A stretch of DNA of 6,146 nt. It comes from Pyrinomonadaceae bacterium. Its GTDB lineage: Bacteria > Acidobacteriota > Blastocatellia > Pyrinomonadales > Pyrinomonadaceae. This document shows, piece after piece, positions 1-4,960 of this stretch. The stretch lies in the NCBI GenBank assembly GCA_013813825.1, contig JACCRA010000368.1, positions 1-6,146 of the forward strand, written 5' to 3'. Position 1 is the stretch's first letter. Every line of letters begins with the position of its first letter. Under the pieces are notes generated by a model. It did not search any database, was not told the DNA's origin, and worked only from the letters and a program-made list of their open reading frames with translations. The position numbers and the translations under genes were made by a program.

Positions 1-321
1 CGCTTGTTTGCTACTGCTTGTCCGGCGTTGGAGCAGCACGGCGACACTGAGATCGGTCTCCTGCCTCTCGCCGCCATCGATGAAGACTTCATTGCCGCGA
101 AAGTAAGCCCAGTCGCCGTTGATCTTAAGGTGATCGACCGAAAATTGGCTGGTGATGTCTAAACGCTTCCGCACGGCGTCGAGGATCGACTTGCGCTCCA
201 GCATGCCTTGCTTCGGCGTGTAAGTCTGCCCCGCCGCCGGAGCACTCTGCGCGCTCCCGGCTTGAATAATTGCTGGGGCGCTGGCAAGCGCCAGCATGAA
301 TATCAGAACGATTGCCGGCAT
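1..321 (-). CDS. small secreted conserved hypothetical protein (3' end outside window)
   Basis: Reading the minus strand from an ATG at 321 gives 107 open codons to the window edge, so the C-terminus is missing. The N-terminus is a convincing signal peptide: hydrophobic residues 4-19 (IVLIFMLALASAPAII), then small residues with possible cleavage near QAGSAQS (about 21-26). The mature part begins with a polar stretch (TYTPKQGMLERKSILDAV) followed by VDHLKINGDWAYFRG. From memory this resembles a family of short exported proteins common in Acidobacteriota that share an ERKAILDALR...KVDHLKVQGDWAF core; I know of no assigned function. A GGGAGA Shine-Dalgarno sequence lies 9 nt before the ATG and supports this start. 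It follows the DinB-like gene by 25 nt on the same strand, so co-transcription is likely. No catalytic motif is visible; a SnoaL/NTF2-like fold is only a guess. Confidence 0.75.
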   Translation of the reverse strand, partial: MPAIVLIFMLALASAPAIIQAGSAQSAPAAGQTYTPKQGMLERKSILDAVRKRLDITSQFSVDHLKINGDWAYFRGNEVFIDGGERQETDLSVAVLLQRRTSSSKQA

Positions 322-330
322 GTCCGATTG

Positions 331-336
331 TCTCCC
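331..336 (-). promoter_or_regulatory. ribosome binding site of the secreted protein gene
   Basis: GGGAGA on the minus strand, 9 nt before the ATG at 321. It sets the start of the partial secreted protein, which is too near the window edge to be fixed by length. Confidence 0.5.
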
Positions 337-346
337 GTCTTGGTTT

Positions 347-838
347 TCATCTCGTCGCTCTTTGTTCGAGCAACCGCCCGCGCAGTTCGCGCAACTCTGC
401 CCGGTGCGCCTCGTCGTGTTCGCGCATCATGTGCGGCAAGCCGCCTAGCGTGATAGTTCCGACGCCCTCGAACATGCCACCGCGCGATAGTTGCGCGGGC
501 GACGATTGTTCCAGTAGCGTGACGTTGGCTTGCCGCGCCAGAGCGAAATCGCGCAACGCGCCAGCAGCGTCCTGCCGGTTGTAATCGCGCTCGGACGCCA
601 CTTGGTCGCCATCGAAGTCAGGCAGGAATGGATCGACTTCGGCGAGCAGTTTTTCGATCCGCGCCGCGTAACCCTCGCGTTCAAGATCGCGCAAATGACA
701 GAGGTGCTCGACGACGGAAAACTCGTTTGCCGAGAATTTCCAAGTCAATTCCGCCGGCAGTAGTCCGTCCGTCAGCTGCCGGACGATTTCAGGTGTCGCT
801 TTCAGGAATGGGACCAGTTTGGAAAGTTCTTCCGTCAT
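347..838 (-). CDS. DinB-like (DinB_2 superfamily) four-helix metal-binding protein
   Basis: The 163-residue protein has the size and layout of the DinB/YfiT-like four-helix-bundle superfamily, which includes metal-dependent thiol S-transferases and many uncharacterised stress-inducible proteins; it is unrelated to DNA polymerase IV. Candidate metal ligands are in the expected places: His45/His48 in helix 2 (VVEHLCHLRDLE) and His141 and His145 in the last helix (REHDEAHRAEL). The WKFSANEFSVVEHLCHL segment matches the usual W-S...EvleHl entry of the family. I chose the ATG at 838 because GGAGAG lies 7 nt upstream. An ATG at 853 and a TTG at 868 would add 5 or 10 residues but lack a good ribosome binding site. 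The gene lies between a membrane protein gene and a secreted protein gene in one orientation. Substrate and thiol cofactor cannot be inferred. Confidence 0.85.
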   Translation of the reverse strand: MTEELSKLVPFLKATPEIVRQLTDGLLPAELTWKFSANEFSVVEHLCHLRDLEREGYAARIEKLLAEVDPFLPDFDGDQVASERDYNRQDAAGALRDFALARQANVTLLEQSSPAQLSRGGMFEGVGTITLGGLPHMMREHDEAHRAELRELRGRLLEQRATR

Positions 839-845
839 CTTTCGT

Positions 846-851
846 CTCTCC
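846..851 (-). promoter_or_regulatory. ribosome binding site deciding the DinB-like start
   Basis: GGAGAG on the minus strand, 7 nt before the ATG at 838. The alternative starts at 853 and 868 have no comparable purine-rich motif, so this favours the shorter product. Confidence 0.5.
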
Positions 852-872
852 ATTTGCGCGGCGGTCAATGGT

Positions 873-1568
873 TCACCAAGCGTGCCGAAACAGCTTCAAC
901 ATGCCAACGCCCCAATCGACGAAGGCGGGCAATTGCGCGGTCTCTACTTTGACGTTCTCCCGGTAGCAAACGAGCCGCTGCCCGCCGCCGTCCGTGCTCA
1001 GGCCGGGGAGCACTTCGTAATAAGCCAGCACGTCGTTGGTGAACGCCCAGCGGATTTGCGTCTCGTCGGAGCCGCGCAGCAGGTAACGGTCGTTGAAGGC
1101 CGGACGGTGGGCGAAGTCGATGTCTTGATAGCCGAACGCGCCGGCGATGCGGTGCATGAAATTTTCGGGGCGCAGCGAGAAGAACGGCAAATTGATTTGA
1201 GCGGATTCCAACAGCACGACTGTCTGCGTCGCTTCGCTCCGGCTCTTGCCGTGTCCCGTGACGTACATGTAATCAAAGACGGCGACGCGCGCCCCGTCCC
1301 GCTCGCCGTGCATCAGGTTGCGAATCTCCTTCGTGTGTCCCAGCGAGAACAAGTGATACTGCTCGTGCTGTGGGAAGAAATTGAGCTGTGATTGCGGCAC
1401 GAATGACCAGTTCAAGTGTGCCGCCGCCGTCGTCATCTCCCGCGCCCGTGCCGCCCGCGCCGCCGCGCTCTTTTTGTGCAAGAAGATGATCAGCGCGATG
1501 ATGCCGCCCATAAAAATAAAAGGGACCAGTACGAACAGGAAGGGGAGGAATTGTAAGGTGTCAGACAT
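873..1568 (-). CDS. single-pass membrane protein of unknown function
   Basis: The 231-residue protein starts at an ATG and has one strongly hydrophobic segment (about residues 6-30, FLPFLFVLVPFIFMGGIIAL onward). A short basic, alanine-rich stretch follows (HKKSAAARAARAR), suggesting the soluble part faces the cytoplasm. The soluble domain carries conserved-looking blocks: LNWSFVPQ, a FSLGHTKEIRNLMHGERDG segment, VAVFDYMYVTGHGKS, LPFFSLRPENF, IDFAHRPAFNDRYLLRG and a C-terminal FVDWGVGMLKLF. From recall, this FDYxYxTGxGK...LPxFxLRPE pattern belongs to a widespread family of bacterial hypothetical proteins without known function. No enzymatic motif is evident. No good Shine-Dalgarno sequence precedes the start, though a promoter candidate lies about 100 nt upstream. 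It is the first gene of the probable three-gene minus-strand unit, ending 34 nt before the DinB-like ATG. Confidence 0.8.
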   Translation of the reverse strand: MSDTLQFLPFLFVLVPFIFMGGIIALIIFLHKKSAAARAARAREMTTAAAHLNWSFVPQSQLNFFPQHEQYHLFSLGHTKEIRNLMHGERDGARVAVFDYMYVTGHGKSRSEATQTVVLLESAQINLPFFSLRPENFMHRIAGAFGYQDIDFAHRPAFNDRYLLRGSDETQIRWAFTNDVLAYYEVLPGLSTDGGGQRLVCYRENVKVETAQLPAFVDWGVGMLKLFRHAW

Positions 1569-1676
1569 GCGGTGATCGTTGGCGGTCAGTTGAACATTTG
1601 TGCCGGGCGCTTCCGCTCAAGACGCTTTAGAACATTCGTCGGGCGGGTGCTATGTGTTTTCTCCGCTTACGAGCAG

Positions 1677-1705
1677 ATTATGGAACTGATCTGAATTCCA
1701 TTCAA
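1677..1705 (-). promoter_or_regulatory. sigma70-like promoter for the minus-strand three-gene unit
   Basis: On the minus strand TTGAAT (1705-1700) and CATAAT (1682-1677) are separated by exactly 17 bp. They match 4/6 and 5/6 of the -35 and -10 consensus. Transcription would start near 1670, leaving an untranslated leader of about 100 nt before the membrane protein gene. The spacer contains a partial dyad TGGAA-N10-TTCCA (1681-1700). This is prediction from sequence alone. Confidence 0.45.
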
Positions 1706-1746
1706 GCCGGAAATTTTAGCCGCGACTGTGCGATGCCAAACCGGGA

Positions 1747-1755
1747 TGGTAAAAT
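1747..1755 (+). promoter_or_regulatory. extended -10 promoter element of rlmN
   Basis: TGGTAAAAT has the TGn extension plus a TAAAAT hexamer (5/6). No clear -35 box is seen 16-18 bp upstream, as is usual for extended -10 promoters. Initiation 6-8 nt downstream would fall at about 1761-1763, only 2-4 nt before the rlmN ATG at 1765. The transcript would then be almost leaderless, which fits the lack of a Shine-Dalgarno sequence. Confidence 0.4.
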
Positions 1756-1764
1756 CGGCGGGCG

Positions 1765-2853
1765 ATGAATCAAGCGGTACATTTTTTAGGTTTGACGCCG
1801 GATGAATTAACGTCCATCGTGCGCGAAATGGGCGCGCCGGAATATCGCGGGCGGCAGCTTTTCGAGTGGCTACACGGGCGGCGCGCGCGTTCCTTCGACG
1901 AGTTGACGAATCTGCCCCGGCCATTGCGCGCGGCACTCGCCGAGCGTGGACAGATCGCGACGCTCGCGGTTGAATCGCGCTACGTCTCGGAGGACGGCAC
2001 GCGGCGCTATCTGTTAAAGACGCACGACAACTTGCCGGTCGAGACGGTCTTCATCCCCGAAGAGCGGCGCGACACCATCTGTTTCTCGTCGCAATCCGGC
2101 TGCCCCTTGCAGTGCGACTTCTGTCTGACGGCGAAGCTCGGACTTTTGCGGACCCTGACGGCCGGCGAGATCGTCGAACAGATCGTCGTCGCGCTCAACG
2201 ACGCTTACGGCGTCGGCGCTGAGACGCCACGGGGGACCAATCTGGTCGCGATGGGAGCCGGCGAGCCGTTCCTCGCCTTCGACTCTCTGACGAAGGCTCT
2301 GCGCCTGATGGCCGAGCCGAAAGGGCTACACATCGTGCCGAACCGCGTCACGGTTTCGACCGCCGGCGTCGTGCCGCGCATTCGCGAACTGGCGCACATC
2401 TCTGAGCGCCCGCACCTCGCGATCTCTCTGGCCGCGCCGAACGACGAATTGCGCGACAAGCTGATGCCGATTAACAAGAAGTGGCCGCTCGCGGAACTGC
2501 TTGCGGCGTGCAAGGATTTCGAGCACTCGCTGAAGCCCGGCGAGCGTTTCACGTTCGAGTACGTGATGCTCGACGGCGTCAATGACACAGATGATCACGC
2601 GCGACAACTGGCAAACCTGCTCAACCGCCATCAACTGCGCGCGAAGGTCAACTTGATCCCGCACAATCCGGCCGACCCGCTACCCTACCGCCCGTCGCCG
2701 CCGGAGCGCGTCGAGAGGTTTAAAGCAATTCTGGAAGCGAAAGGCGTCCAGTCCTTTGTGCGCCGCCCACGCGGGCGCGACATTTACGCCGCCTGCGGCC
2801 AACTCGCCGCGCGCCGCGAGTTAAATCCATCTGGCGCGACAGTGCCACGCTAA
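1765..2853 (+). CDS. rlmN: RlmN, 23S rRNA (adenine-2503-C2)-methyltransferase, radical SAM
   Basis: The 362-residue protein has the full RlmN architecture: an N-terminal helical region (about 1-95), a radical-SAM barrel and a C-terminal tail. RlmN methylates C2 of A2503 in 23S rRNA and of A37 in some tRNAs, which tunes peptidyl-transferase fidelity. The [4Fe-4S] motif CxxxCxxC is Cys113, Cys117 and Cys120 (SGCPLQCDFC). Cys344 in RGRDIYAACGQLA corresponds to the cysteine that carries the methyl group, and Cys106 in DTICFSSQ precedes the cluster as in E. coli RlmN. YVMLDGVND (266-274) and VNLIPHNP (295-302) are further signatures, and SLAAPND lies at the family's substrate-contact loop. The usual GMGEP SAM-binding motif reads GAGEP (164-168). 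The AACGQL ending fits RlmN rather than the A8 methyltransferase Cfr. It precedes the DsbD-alpha gene by 22 nt. Confidence 0.97.
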   Translation: MNQAVHFLGLTPDELTSIVREMGAPEYRGRQLFEWLHGRRARSFDELTNLPRPLRAALAERGQIATLAVESRYVSEDGTRRYLLKTHDNLPVETVFIPEERRDTICFSSQSGCPLQCDFCLTAKLGLLRTLTAGEIVEQIVVALNDAYGVGAETPRGTNLVAMGAGEPFLAFDSLTKALRLMAEPKGLHIVPNRVTVSTAGVVPRIRELAHISERPHLAISLAAPNDELRDKLMPINKKWPLAELLAACKDFEHSLKPGERFTFEYVMLDGVNDTDDHARQLANLLNRHQLRAKVNLIPHNPADPLPYRPSPPERVERFKAILEAKGVQSFVRRPRGRDIYAACGQLAARRELNPSGATVPR

Positions 2854-2862
2854 GTTTCAAAT

Positions 2863-2867
2863 GGAAG
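2863..2867 (+). promoter_or_regulatory. ribosome binding site of the DsbD-alpha-like gene
   Basis: GGAAG lies 8 nt before the ATG at 2876, within the 22-nt gap after rlmN. It supports that start and translation from a shared rlmN transcript. Confidence 0.45.
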
Positions 2868-2875
2868 CTGCTTGA

Positions 2876-3469
2876 ATGAAACTAAGAAATCAATTGCGTC
2901 GCCTCTTCATGATCGCTCTCGTGAGCGCCACACTCATGGTGCCAGCCGGCTCATTTGACAAGGCCGTGCACATGGTTGTCGCCACCACCGCGACAACGGC
3001 GCGGCAGGAGCAGGCCGACATCACCATCAACGGCTTCTTCGCCGCCGATAAAGTGCGGCAGGGACGCACCGTGCAGGCCGCCATCGTGCTCGACATCCCG
3101 GCAGGCTATCACGTCAACGCGCACCGACCGTTCGACAAATTCTCCATCCCGACCGTGGTACAGCTCGACGCGTCCGGCGTTCGCCTCAGCCCCGTCAGCT
3201 ACCCGCGTCCGACAGTGCGGCGACTTAGCTTCTCAAACGAACCGCTCGCGCTCTACGAAGGGCGCACGGTGCTGCGCTTCAACGTCACCGTCCCGGCCAA
3301 TCACCAGACGGGCATCCTGGAACTGAAAGCGCGCGTCAGCTATCAAAGGTGCAACGACGAAGTCTGTTTCCCGCCGGCCAAGCGCGACCTCACGATCCCG
3401 CTGATGGTCGTCAGCGCGAGAGAAACGGTTAAGAGAATCAACGGCGAATATTTCGGCAAGCGAAAATAG
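2876..3469 (+). CDS. stand-alone DsbD-alpha-like periplasmic thiol-disulfide domain protein
   Basis: The 197-residue protein matches the N-terminal (alpha) domain of the thiol:disulfide interchange protein DsbD, an immunoglobulin-like fold that receives electrons from the DsbD membrane domain and passes them to periplasmic oxidoreductases. Family signatures visible are IPAGYHVNAHRP (about 74-85), the P-x-x-V-x-L strand at 92-97, and VSYQRCNDEVCFPPAKRDLTIPL (154-176). The last contains the likely redox pair Cys159 and Cys164, separated by four residues (five in E. coli DsbD), and these are the only cysteines. A basic N-terminus and hydrophobic residues 10-24 suggest a signal peptide, with the cleavage site unclear. 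It stops after the alpha domain: no eight-helix membrane domain and no thioredoxin-like gamma domain follow, as the next 50 bp are a hairpin and then a convergent gene. It therefore needs a membrane electron donor (CcdA/DsbD-beta-like) encoded elsewhere, or has a different role. Confidence 0.85.
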   Translation: MKLRNQLRRLFMIALVSATLMVPAGSFDKAVHMVVATTATTARQEQADITINGFFAADKVRQGRTVQAAIVLDIPAGYHVNAHRPFDKFSIPTVVQLDASGVRLSPVSYPRPTVRRLSFSNEPLALYEGRTVLRFNVTVPANHQTGILELKARVSYQRCNDEVCFPPAKRDLTIPLMVVSARETVKRINGEYFGKRK

Positions 3470-3470
3470 G

Positions 3471-3538
3471 AAGCAGAGGTGAGCGGTCAGTGAAAGACAA
3501 AACTGTTTTCTCTGACCTCTCACCTCTCACCTCTGCTT
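3471..3538. terminator. long imperfect hairpin, probable bidirectional terminator
   Basis: A 13-bp perfect outer stem (3471-3483 with 3526-3538; AGCAGAGGTGAG against CTCACCTCTGCT) encloses an inner stem GGTCAG (3485-3490) with CTGACC (3512-3517). Four more pairs follow (GAAA 3492-3495 with TTTC 3507-3510). Plus-strand reading ends in TTTT (3537-3540); minus-strand reading continues into CTATTTTC. It lies between the convergent DsbD-alpha gene and pgeF, whose stop codon (3522-3520) falls inside the structure, so it could end transcription from both sides. Confidence 0.6.
3515..3535 (+). repeat. three tandem 7-bp repeats (ACCTCTC)
   Basis: ACCTCTC occurs twice and is followed by ACCTCTG, making three adjacent 7-bp units. 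They form much of the right arm of the intergenic hairpin and overlap the last codons of pgeF on the other strand. Such units can expand or contract by slippage. Confidence 0.6.
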
Positions 3539-4371
3539 TTCCCGATGACGGCTAGTAATCTTCCTGTCCGGCCGTGGGTAGGCTTCTCGCGGCGGTAGGA
3601 GAAAAAGAGATCGGTGCGGCACATGGTGCAGAGCGGGGCGGCGTGGATGCGTTCGGCAGCGACGCCGGCATCAATCAATTGTCGGCGGTTCGCTTGGTGC
3701 AGATCGATGCGGGCGTGGCCGTGGCGCGTGGGGACCAACAGCTCGCCGGCATAAGGGAAGCGAGCGCGGAAGATGTCGAGGACTTCAGCGCCGACTTCGT
3801 AACAGCAAGCGAGGGCCGCGGGGCCGATGGCGGCGCGCACATTGGCCGAGTTAGTGCCGTACTCGTCGCGCATTCGTTCGAGTGTGCGAACCATGATGGA
3901 GGCAGCCGTGCCGCGCCAGCCGGCATGGACGGCGGCGCAAGCTCCGGTCTTCGCGTCGCCTAAAATGACGGGCACACAGTCGGCGGTTTTGACGCCGAGT
4001 AAGATGTTTGGCAAGTCGGTCGCGAGCGCGTCACAATGTTCTTCCTCGCCGACGCCGCTCTGCCGCGGACGCTCGCGCACAACGAGCACATCCGCGCCAT
4101 GCAACTGCCAACAGGCGGCCAGCGTCCACTCGCCGGGGAAGAGGCGGAGAAACCGTCGGCGGTTCTCGTAAATGTTTTCGGCTGTGTCGTCGGCGAAGCC
4201 CGCGAGGTTGAGCGCGCCCGCTCCGGGCATCAAGCTACAGCCGCCGAGGCGGGTCGAGAAAGCGTTCGCGAATCCTTCTTCTTCGAGCGGCGCGCAGGCG
4301 AGAGCGCGTACTCCGTCGCGTGTGCGCCAGCGAAAGCCGGCGCGTTCAAGCTCAGGTTCAGTCGTGATCAT
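3520..4371 (-). CDS. pgeF: PgeF, peptidoglycan editing factor (YfiH / DUF152 laccase-like family)
   Basis: The 283-residue product belongs to the family once called multicopper polyphenol oxidase/YfiH. E. coli PgeF prevents misincorporation of serine for alanine in the peptidoglycan stem by hydrolysing the wrong precursor; other members have purine nucleoside phosphorylase-type activity. The zinc ligands are in family positions: His91 (WQLHGADV), Cys132 (KTADCVPV) and His149 (AAVHAGWRG). Further signatures are STRLGG (39-44), AIGPAALACCYEVG (181-194), ANRRQL (227-232) and the C-terminal CTMCRTDLFFSYRR (248-261). The reading frame is open to an ATG at 4455, but those 28 extra residues are basic, non-conserved and lie wholly over acpS. 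ATGs at 4371 or 4377 therefore fit better; I chose 4371. No strong ribosome binding site was seen. The last residues (SRGER) are encoded by a hairpin arm shared with the intergenic region. Confidence 0.93.
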   Translation of the reverse strand: MITTEPELERAGFRWRTRDGVRALACAPLEEEGFANAFSTRLGGCSLMPGAGALNLAGFADDTAENIYENRRRFLRLFPGEWTLAACWQLHGADVLVVRERPRQSGVGEEEHCDALATDLPNILLGVKTADCVPVILGDAKTGACAAVHAGWRGTAASIMVRTLERMRDEYGTNSANVRAAIGPAALACCYEVGAEVLDIFRARFPYAGELLVPTRHGHARIDLHQANRRQLIDAGVAAERIHAAPLCTMCRTDLFFSYRREKPTHGRTGRLLAVIGKSRGER

Positions 4372-4750
4372 TTCCATCGGCATCGACATCATCGAAGTCC
4401 ATCGCGTGCGCCAAGTCTTGCGGCGCACGCCGCGCTTCGTCGAGCGCGTCTTCACGCCGGGCGAGCGCGCTTACTGCGACCGGCGCGGCGTCGTCGCCCC
4501 GCAGCATTATGCCGCGCGCTTCGCCGCGAAAGAAGCCGCGCTCAAAGCCCTCGGCACTGGCTGGAGCGGCGGCCTCGCCTGGCAGGATGTCGAAGTCGTC
4601 TCACAGCAGACGGGCGCGCCCACGCTCGTCTTTCACCATCTCGCCCGCGAACTATTCCAACAGTCCGGGGCCGACGTTGCGCACATCTCGATCTCTCACA
4701 CCTCGGAACACGCCATCGCGCAAGTCATTCTCGAACGGATTGCAGGATAA
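4364..4750 (+). CDS. acpS: AcpS, holo-[acyl-carrier-protein] synthase
   Basis: The 128-residue protein is a trimeric-type 4'-phosphopantetheinyl transferase of normal length. It moves phosphopantetheine from CoA to the serine of acyl carrier protein, activating it for fatty acid synthesis in the cytoplasm. The metal and CoA-binding residues are Asp8 (ISIGIDIIEVHRV) and Glu57 (ARFAAKEAALKALGTG), the same spacing as in E. coli AcpS. The family's FTPGE (30-34) and HISISHTSEHAIAQVIL (107-123) blocks are also present. The start is a GTG, chosen because the family begins 3-7 residues before GIDI; CAGG lies 7 nt upstream as a weak ribosome binding site. The frame is open upstream to 4172, but that part is arginine/serine-rich, not AcpS-like, and is antisense to pgeF. 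The GTG overlaps the pgeF start on the opposite strand, and a downstream hairpin separates acpS from the convergent PBP gene. Confidence 0.95.
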   Translation: MIISIGIDIIEVHRVRQVLRRTPRFVERVFTPGERAYCDRRGVVAPQHYAARFAAKEAALKALGTGWSGGLAWQDVEVVSQQTGAPTLVFHHLARELFQQSGADVAHISISHTSEHAIAQVILERIAG

Positions 4751-4797
4751 CCGCCACTAATCCAATCATCGGAGATATAGTAGTCGAACGATTACAG

Positions 4798-4822
4798 CCC
4801 GGCAGGGACGTTAGATCAGAGC
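4798..4822 (+). repeat. intergenic repeat, copy 1
   Basis: The 25-bp segment starting CCCGGCAGGG and ending AGATCAGAGC matches 21 of 25 positions of the segment at 4865-4889. It lies 47 nt after acpS. A small hairpin follows it (ACGGC-GTA-GCCGT, 4825-4837). Confidence 0.6.
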
Positions 4823-4863
4823 TTACGGCGTAGCCGTGGGATCGATTAGAGAAAATATAGAAA

Positions 4864-4918
4864 CCCCGGCAGGGGCGAAAGATCAAAGCGTTCTAAAAAT
4901 CTTTCGCCCTTGCCGGGG
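4864..4918. terminator. strong hairpin terminator between acpS and the PBP gene
   Basis: Arms of 20 bp (4864-4883 and 4899-4918; CCCCGGCAGGGGCGAAAGAT against its complement with one G-T wobble) enclose a 15-nt loop. On the minus strand the stem is followed by TTTCTATATTTTC, a good U-rich tract, so it probably ends the PBP transcript 42 nt after its stop codon. On the plus strand only CTTCTT follows, giving a weaker signal for acpS. Confidence 0.7.
4865..4889 (+). repeat. intergenic repeat, copy 2 (left arm of the terminator hairpin)
   Basis: CCCGGCAGGGGCG and the following AAAGATCAAAGC match copy 1 at 4798-4822 in 21 of 25 positions, offset by 67 nt. Part of it is repeated in inverse orientation at 4899-4917, making the hairpin. 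The repetition suggests a dispersed intergenic element rather than a one-off terminator. Confidence 0.6.
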
Positions 4919-4960
4919 CTTCTTGATACGCATTGCGCGTGCCGTTCAGCATTGAATCAA

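Noticed and set aside
347..838. DNA polymerase IV as the meaning of 'DinB'
   Set aside because: The protein is a 163-residue four-helix type with a His metal site; it has no Y-family polymerase motifs.
819..1391. 190-codon plus-strand open frame
   Set aside because: It is antisense to the membrane protein gene, which has a clear transmembrane segment and conserved-looking blocks. The plus-strand product shows no domain.
1667..1936. 89-codon minus-strand frame over the rlmN 5' region
   Set aside because: It overlaps well-conserved rlmN coding sequence and the divergent promoter region, and its composition is that of a shadow frame.
3515..3535. CRISPR-like array
   Set aside because: The repeats are 7 bp, directly adjacent and without spacers, and there are no cas genes.
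4172..4363. N-terminal extension of acpS
   Set aside because: The 64 extra residues are basic and low-complexity, and AcpS proteins begin only a few residues before GIDI. The GTG at 4364 gives the normal length.
4372..4455. 28-residue N-terminal extension of pgeF to an ATG at 4455
   Set aside because: The extension is arginine/methionine-rich, antisense to conserved acpS codons, and has no counterpart in the family.
4036..4833. 265-codon plus-strand open frame
   Set aside because: It runs antisense to pgeF and then out of frame through acpS; its product is arginine/serine-rich with no family motif. High GC makes long shadow frames common here.
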